Positions 59,938 through 64,000 of a DNA stretch of 64,000 nucleotides are shown in pieces; the first letter of the stretch is position 1, and every line of letters starts with the position of its first letter. The DNA comes from Acinetobacter sp. ANC 4648. Its GTDB lineage: Bacteria > Pseudomonadota > Gammaproteobacteria > Pseudomonadales > Moraxellaceae. The stretch spans positions 92,891 through 156,890 of the forward strand of contig NZ_NEGI01000004.1 in assembly GCF_002135345.1 (NCBI RefSeq). Direction: 5' to 3'. Position numbers and translations under genes: made by a program. The notes under the pieces are model-generated. The model ran no database searches. It was given only the letters and a program-made list of their open reading frames with translations, and was not told where the DNA came from.

Positions 59938-60615
59938 ATGAAAATTTTAGTCGTTCTAACCTCACATGGACAACTTGGTAATACTGGTGAGAAAACTGGC
60001 TTTTGGCTAGAAGAACTTGCTGCACCTTATTTTGCTTTTATTGATGCTGGTGCTGAAGTTACCCTTGCTTCACCTAAAGGTGGCCAGCCACCGCTTGATC
60101 CGAAAAGTAATGCACCAGAGTCGCAGACTGAAACCACTCATCGTTTTAAGGGCAATACCATCGCGATGCAAGCATTGGCAAATACTCAAAAACTCAGTGA
60201 AATTTCCGTTGCTGACTATGATGCGGTATTTTATCCCGGTGGTCATGGTCCATTGTGGGATTTAGCAGAAGATCCTATTTCGATTGCGTTAATTGAACAT
60301 GCTATTCAGTCGGGAAAACCTGTTGCAGCTGTTTGTCACGCACCAGGTGTTTTTCGTCATGTGAAAGACAATGATGGCAATCCATTGGTCAACGGTAAAG
60401 CTGTGACTGGTTTTAGCAATACTGAGGAAGCAGCTGTAGGGCTAACGGATATTGTACCTTTTCTTGTCGAAGATATGCTTAAAGCAAATGGCGCTCATTA
60501 TTCTAAATCCAACGATTGGGATGTACATGTCGAAGTAGATGGCTTACTGGTGACAGGACAAAACCCTTCTTCTTCAGCTGCAACAGCAGATGCATTGCTT
60601 AAATTATTGCAGTAA
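59938..60615 (+). CDS. DJ-1/PfpI family protein (class I amidotransferase-like)
   Basis: I start at the ATG at 59938 (MKILVVLTSHGQLGNTGEKT), behind GAGAG. Earlier in-frame codons belong to the leader. The 225-residue protein has the nucleophile elbow VAAVCHAPGVFRHV near residue 130. EKTGFWLEELAAPYFAFID and FYPGGHGPLWDLAED are typical of the Hsp31/YajL-like group. Members act as chaperones or glyoxalases/deglycases. The Cys, with the adjacent His, is intact. The role here is unknown. Confidence 0.88.
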   Translation: MKILVVLTSHGQLGNTGEKTGFWLEELAAPYFAFIDAGAEVTLASPKGGQPPLDPKSNAPESQTETTHRFKGNTIAMQALANTQKLSEISVADYDAVFYPGGHGPLWDLAEDPISIALIEHAIQSGKPVAAVCHAPGVFRHVKDNDGNPLVNGKAVTGFSNTEEAAVGLTDIVPFLVEDMLKANGAHYSKSNDWDVHVEVDGLLVTGQNPSSSAATADALLKLLQ

Positions 60616-60699
60616 GGAGCTGTAAAAATATCTGCATATGTCATGTTTACACGTGAACAAACTCATAATTTTTCGCAGCTAGCACAGTATGTAGAATAA
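60616..60699 (+). pseudogene. Short frame after the DJ-1/PfpI gene, possible remnant
   Basis: A frame from GGA at 60616 reads GAVKISAYVMFTREQTHNFS then QLAQYVE and a stop at 60697-60699. It looks like the C-terminal end of a protein whose start is lost; an ATG lies inside (ATGTTTACACG). No family is recognised. It begins directly after the DJ-1/PfpI stop codon. Confidence 0.35.
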
Positions 60700-61306
60700 G
60701 CACCCTCTCGCAATTAAAGGTCACAATCTAACCTTATTAGCTTTTTATGGTGAATGAGGTCTTTGAAGGCAATAACCATTGAGGGTGCTGTGATTTTACG
60801 CTTTCCTGACAATCGCGCCTGTGTAAGAATTGGTATAACAGTCTAGTTTTATACTAGAGACATTGAAAACATTATCTTAAAAGTTCAAGCTATCATATTT
60901 TTATTATTTAAGGTACTGAAGGTTTGATTTAATAAAAGAGCAACTAACTTAATAACACTCTATTTCAATTAGAAAATGCTTTATTGTGCAAAGATTCAAA
61001 AGTTAAACCTATCCTCCTGTTTAGGCGTATGCAGCTACTTAAAATTCACCCCAAAGTTGATCCGCATAAATTGTGGATTATTTTAGTAATGTGACAGTTG
61101 AGAACTCAGAGGGAAAAACCAGTATTCATTAAAAATCATTTAATTTTATTGGCTAAATATATAAAATCTAAATAAAAAACAGCCGAATTGTTTCCACGCC
61201 AGCTTTTTTATAGTTTTTTGAATTTTTTAATCAGGCTAATCGATTGATATTAAAAATTTATTACAAAGTAACTTCGCATAAGCACCATTATTTTAAATTA
61301 CGCTTG
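60700..61306. other. 600-base gap with an IS-like repeat and a long dyad
   Basis: GCACCCTC (60698-60705 area) and GAGGGTGC (about 60782-60789) form an 8-bp dyad about 80 bases apart. The IS-like TGCTTTATTGTGCAAAG begins at 60977 and matches the copy at 57707. There is no reading frame of note. Confidence 0.4.
60977..61005. repeat. IS-like end, second copy of the 57707 motif
   Basis: TGCTTTATTGTGCAAAG and the following bases match the 57707-57735 stretch at 25 of 29 positions, in the same orientation. AAAGATTCAAAAGTTA is common to both. It may be the end of an IS-type element or a small transposon remnant. Confidence 0.5.
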
Positions 61307-61774
61307 CTAACAACTTGATAGATATTTATATAGTTCTAAATAAGCCTCTTTTGGGTGCATACCAATATTACCTCAATCAGCTTCTATAATTTGATCATCA
61401 AAAGCAGTAATGTAACTTAATAGAAAAGGTTCATTACATAACTCATTAAAATCAAAAATATCATCTGTTATAAATTCTAAGTTTAAAATGTGCTTATCTA
61501 GATTTTCATCTAATGTTCTAGGCAGTCTTTTATGAAAATATTTTTTGAATACTTAAAGCTAGTTATCTATTCTGTATTTAAAAAATTATCTACTAAATTA
61601 TACATGAAGTTTTTTACGTCACTTTCTCCATTTAAAAAGGACATTTCTAAAAGTAATATATTAGTATAATTTTTAAGAGTCTTTTATTAAGACATCTTCC
61701 AATCTATTTAGCTTCGATTAAACTAACTCTTAATTAATTGTATTCTTAATACAGAAAATTTCACCATCATTCAT
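61307..61774 (-). pseudogene. Heavily decayed small gene, function unknown
   Basis: From the ATG at 61774 the minus strand shows successive open segments in different frames. They read MNDGEIFCIKNTIN, SKLNRLEDVLIKDS, LLLEMSFLNGESDVKNFMYN, FKKYFHKRLPRTLDENLDKH, then LEFITDDIFDFNELCNEPFL and YITAFDDQIIEAD. After EAD a TGA replaces what is likely TGG (Trp), and the same frame continues as GNIGMHPKEAYLELYKYLSS then C and a stop. Together about 150 residues. At least four lesions are seen, so it is non-functional. The size and composition resemble small immunity-like proteins, but that is a guess. Confidence 0.5.
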
Positions 61775-61819
61775 TTTTATTGTTTATTTTTTTAAAAATT
61801 AAAATAATACACCTTATGC

Positions 61820-61845
61820 AAAAAAGCCCTTCCAAGGGCTTTTTA
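61820..61845. terminator. Terminator of the second endolysin remnant
   Basis: AAAAAGCCCTT pairs with AAGGGCTTTTT around CC, with A and T runs on both sides. It is the better-paired relative of the element at 32862-32885. Confidence 0.8.
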
Positions 61846-61847
61846 AA

Positions 61848-61928
61848 CAACTCCTTTTCACTTGCTCGTCGAGTTACCAAACCCTACACAGTTCGACCAT
61901 CCGCCTTTTCCGATACATCAAACTAATA
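61848..61928 (-). pseudogene. Second endolysin C-terminal remnant
   Basis: On the minus strand FDVSEKADGRTV, then TAG, then GLVTRRASEKELF aligns with FDVWVKAGGRTIQGLVNRRA and SEKILF of the endolysin at 32883. A CAG Gln became TAG. Only about 27 codons remain. The terminator at its end and the orientation also match, so this is a second, more decayed copy of a related prophage lysis gene. Confidence 0.7.
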
Positions 61929-62080
61929 AAAAAAGAAATAATTCAGATATTTCATATAAGCTCTATTATGTTAATTTTAGGAAAAATATAAAATGTCTAT
62001 AGAAGAATCCTTATACTCTGCGAGCAAAATGTACTCATTGCATCAACATAATTAATGAATCAAGTTAAATAGTCTGCAAC

Positions 62081-63433
62081 TTAAGCACTTTTTTTAATCA
62101 ACTTAAATAAAACAAACAATAGTAAAATCCATACAGGCAGCATCAACACCGACAGCATAAACCCCTGACTCCACATAATGTAAAGAATGATCAGCATAAA
62201 AGCCAAAACCAAATAATTGGTGAATGGTGCAAATAACGCTGGAAATTTGGTCTGGATACCCTGCTTTTTCATGGCTTTTCTGAATTTTAAATGAATTAAA
62301 CTGATCATCATCCAGTTCAATACTGCTGCGGCTACCACAATATAAATCAGGTAACTTAATGCTTTTTCAGGTACAAAGTAATTAAGTAAAACACAACCAA
62401 AAATTAGCAATGCAGAAAATAAAACGGCAGGAATAGGAATCCCTTGTTTAGTAACATGCTTAAAAATTTGCGGTGCATTACCTTGCTCTGCCAAGCCTAG
62501 TAGCATACGGCTATTGGCATACATGCCGCTATTACAGACAGATACAGATGCTGTTAAAATAATAAAATTAAGTAAATGTGCCGCCCAATCAATACCCATT
62601 TGCTTAAAAATAAGTACAAATGGACTTTTATCTAGGCCACCTAAATCTAATTGATTCCAAGGCACCAAAGACAAAAGAATGGCCAATGAACAGATGTAAA
62701 ACAAAAAGATCCGAATAACGGTCTGATTCACTGCTTTAGGAATATTTCTTTCTGGGTCTTCTGTTTCAGCAGCAGCCATACTAATCAGCTCAATTCCGCC
62801 AAAAGCAAACATCATAAAGGCTAACATATAAAATAGGCCTTCAAAACCATGTGGAAAAAATCCACCATGTACCCACAAGTTGCTGATAGAAGCTGTTGAG
62901 CTAGTATCTGCGGTCATCAGCAAATAAACACCAAAAATGATCATTGCAATAATCGCAAGGACTTTAATCATCGACAGCCAAAATTCAGATTCAGCATACA
63001 GCTTTACATTGGCTAAATTTGCAAGGGTCACTACAACAAAAAAGACCAATACAGATGTCCAAGCAGGAATATGGGGCCACCAGTAATTGACATATTTTCC
63101 AATAGCGGTCAGTTCGGTCATTACCACCAAAATATATAAAACCCAGTAGTTCCAACCCGTCAAAAATCCGGGAAATCGTCCCCAATATTTAAAAGCAAAA
63201 TAACTGAATGAACCCGTTACGGGTTCATGAACAATCATTTCGCCAAGTTGGCGCATAATCAGAAACGCAATTAAGCCGCCAATCATGTAACCTAAAATAA
63301 TGGATGGCCCAGCGGATTGAATAATATGTGCTGAACCTAGGAATAAACCTGTGCCAATTGCACCGCCCATAGCAATCAATTGAATATGACGGTTCTTTAA
63401 ACGGCGCTGAAGTTTAGGCGTCTCGCTGTTCAA
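62081..63433 (-). CDS. aroP: Aromatic amino acid permease, AroP-like (APC family)
   Basis: The 450-residue protein has 12 membrane helices of the amino-acid transporter subfamily. It closely follows E. coli AroP: KNRHIQLIAMGGAIGTGLFL, IMRQLGEMIVHEPVTGSFSY and GWNYWVLYILVVMTELTAIG. FGGIELISMAAAETEDPERN is the usual loop near residue 215. It imports phenylalanine, tyrosine or tryptophan with protons. The start is a TTG at 63433 (MNSETPKLQRRL), with GAGAG seven bases upstream; no in-frame ATG precedes the fold. The gene stands alone. PheP-like specificity is possible. Confidence 0.88.
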   Translation of the reverse strand: MNSETPKLQRRLKNRHIQLIAMGGAIGTGLFLGSAHIIQSAGPSIILGYMIGGLIAFLIMRQLGEMIVHEPVTGSFSYFAFKYWGRFPGFLTGWNYWVLYILVVMTELTAIGKYVNYWWPHIPAWTSVLVFFVVVTLANLANVKLYAESEFWLSMIKVLAIIAMIIFGVYLLMTADTSSTASISNLWVHGGFFPHGFEGLFYMLAFMMFAFGGIELISMAAAETEDPERNIPKAVNQTVIRIFLFYICSLAILLSLVPWNQLDLGGLDKSPFVLIFKQMGIDWAAHLLNFIILTASVSVCNSGMYANSRMLLGLAEQGNAPQIFKHVTKQGIPIPAVLFSALLIFGCVLLNYFVPEKALSYLIYIVVAAAVLNWMMISLIHLKFRKAMKKQGIQTKFPALFAPFTNYLVLAFMLIILYIMWSQGFMLSVLMLPVWILLLFVLFKLIKKSA

Positions 63434-63906
63434 AACAGACTCTCATTGGGTAAAATGTGAATTGTAGATGTTAAGTGTCATATAACCTAGCCCATCAATA
63501 GAAATAATTTTAGATTCACATTTTGTGGGTTTAAATGAGCCATAAAGAGTAATATTTTAGTTCTTCTAAGTTCTTTAGCTATATTGATCTGATTGCCTAT
63601 ATCAACAACATACTATGTTGTTGATAGTAAAATATTGAAAATATCTTTTTATATTAGGAAATTTCACTGAATAATATTCAAAAAATAGAACAGACAAGAG
63701 ATCCCTTATCAGTCCCTATTTTATCTTTAAATAGAATAAAAATTAAATATAAAAAAGATAGTGTCCTTATCGAGTTTAACAACGGAATGCCACAGATTTG
63801 TTTCAATCAAAAATAATTCTTTTTAAGCATAAATAAATATTGCAGAAAACATAGTAAATCCTCTTAAATCTGTACTACTTTTCACTTCTAATATTCACTT
63901 ATTCCG
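63434..63906. other. 470-base upstream region of aroP with an open frame
   Basis: A plus-strand frame without ATG runs from about 63659 to 63816: EISLNNIQKIEQTRDPLSVP, then ILSLNRIKIKYKKDSVLIEF and NNGMPQICFNQK. It has no ribosome site and may be a remnant. A strong palindrome at 63600-63626 is listed separately. Nothing else is recognised. Confidence 0.4.
63600..63626. promoter_or_regulatory. 27-bp perfect palindrome upstream of aroP
   Basis: TATCAACAACATA and TATGTTGTTGATA form perfect 13-base arms around one C. It lies about 165 bp before the aroP start and about 30 bp before a plus-strand open frame. Its size and symmetry fit an operator for a dimeric regulator such as a LacI, GntR or TetR-type protein. 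No such gene is next to it. Confidence 0.7.
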
Positions 63907-64000
63907 CTAACTCACAATATCAGTAGGCTTAAAGTAATAAATTGACTTGGTTGCAAGCTCACCAAGTATTCTATCAATATTATCTAATTTATTTCGTATA
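63907..64000 (-). CDS. Partial gene at the right edge, C-terminal end, function unknown
   Basis: An open frame on the minus strand reads IRNKLDNIDRILGELATKSI then YYFKPTDIVS and a stop at 63907. It runs off the right edge, so only about 30 residues are visible. The sequence has the look of the tail of a real protein, but no family can be told. Confidence 0.4.
   Translation of the reverse strand, partial: IRNKLDNIDRILGELATKSIYYFKPTDIVS

Overview
The window looks like chromosomal DNA of an Acinetobacter-type gammaproteobacterium. It is AT-rich. The order cdsA-uppS-frr-pyrH, the run ispD-ftsB-eno-kdsA-pyrG, a PutA without a DNA-binding domain next to an Lrp-type regulator, and a stand-alone rodA all fit that genus. 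No species is claimed. No CRISPR array, rRNA operon or complete insertion sequence was seen.

Layout. 1-3849 (minus): cdsA (partial), uppS, frr, pyrH, rimO. 4214-6797 (plus): glnL-glnG (NtrB/NtrC), behind a good sigma-54 promoter with NtrC-like upstream sites. 6868-13066 (minus): rodA, ispD, ftsB, eno, kdsA, pyrG. 13295-15479: a lipoprotein, a YheT-like hydrolase and an NTF2-like protein. 15559-19207: fadH divergent from a padR-hydrolase pair, with two 18-bp palindromes between them. 19575-20873: an MHS-family transporter. 21127-28984: amino-acid catabolism (aspA, putP, an Lrp-type regulator, putA). 29133-31680: an SMR efflux gene with its TetR regulator, a small exported protein, a candidate small RNA, initiator tRNA-fMet and a DUF333/I78 lipoprotein.

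32268-33640 holds a RibD/DHFR-like gene and a decayed prophage holin-endolysin pair. 33811-43206 holds pepN, a zinc-ribbon protein of unknown function with thiM, a tautomerase, a Pif1-like helicase and a PcfJ-like protein. 43524-50730 looks like an alcohol/aldehyde module: iron alcohol dehydrogenase, two tandem paralogous SDRs, a hydrolase, a GAF regulator and a divergent aldehyde dehydrogenase. 50825-60615 is accessory: AraC/MFS pair, a truncated hydrolase, DsbA-like isomerase, SDR with TetR, a class I amidotransferase, a glycine-zipper protein, a DHA2 transporter behind a MerR-type promoter, and a DJ-1/PfpI protein. 60616-62080 is decayed DNA with a heavily mutated small gene and a second copy of the endolysin 3' end. 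aroP (62081-63433) and a partial gene at the right edge close the window.

The clearest regulatory signals are the sigma-54/NtrC arrangement before glnLG, the paired palindromes between fadH and padR, the inverted repeat upstream of the SMR gene, the 19-bp-spacer promoter before the DHA2 gene, and a 27-bp palindrome upstream of aroP. The most unusual content is the unannotated small RNA candidate, the remnants with traceable lesions, and the uncharacterised PcfJ-like and zinc-ribbon proteins. I did not find a complete new multi-gene system such as a defence island.
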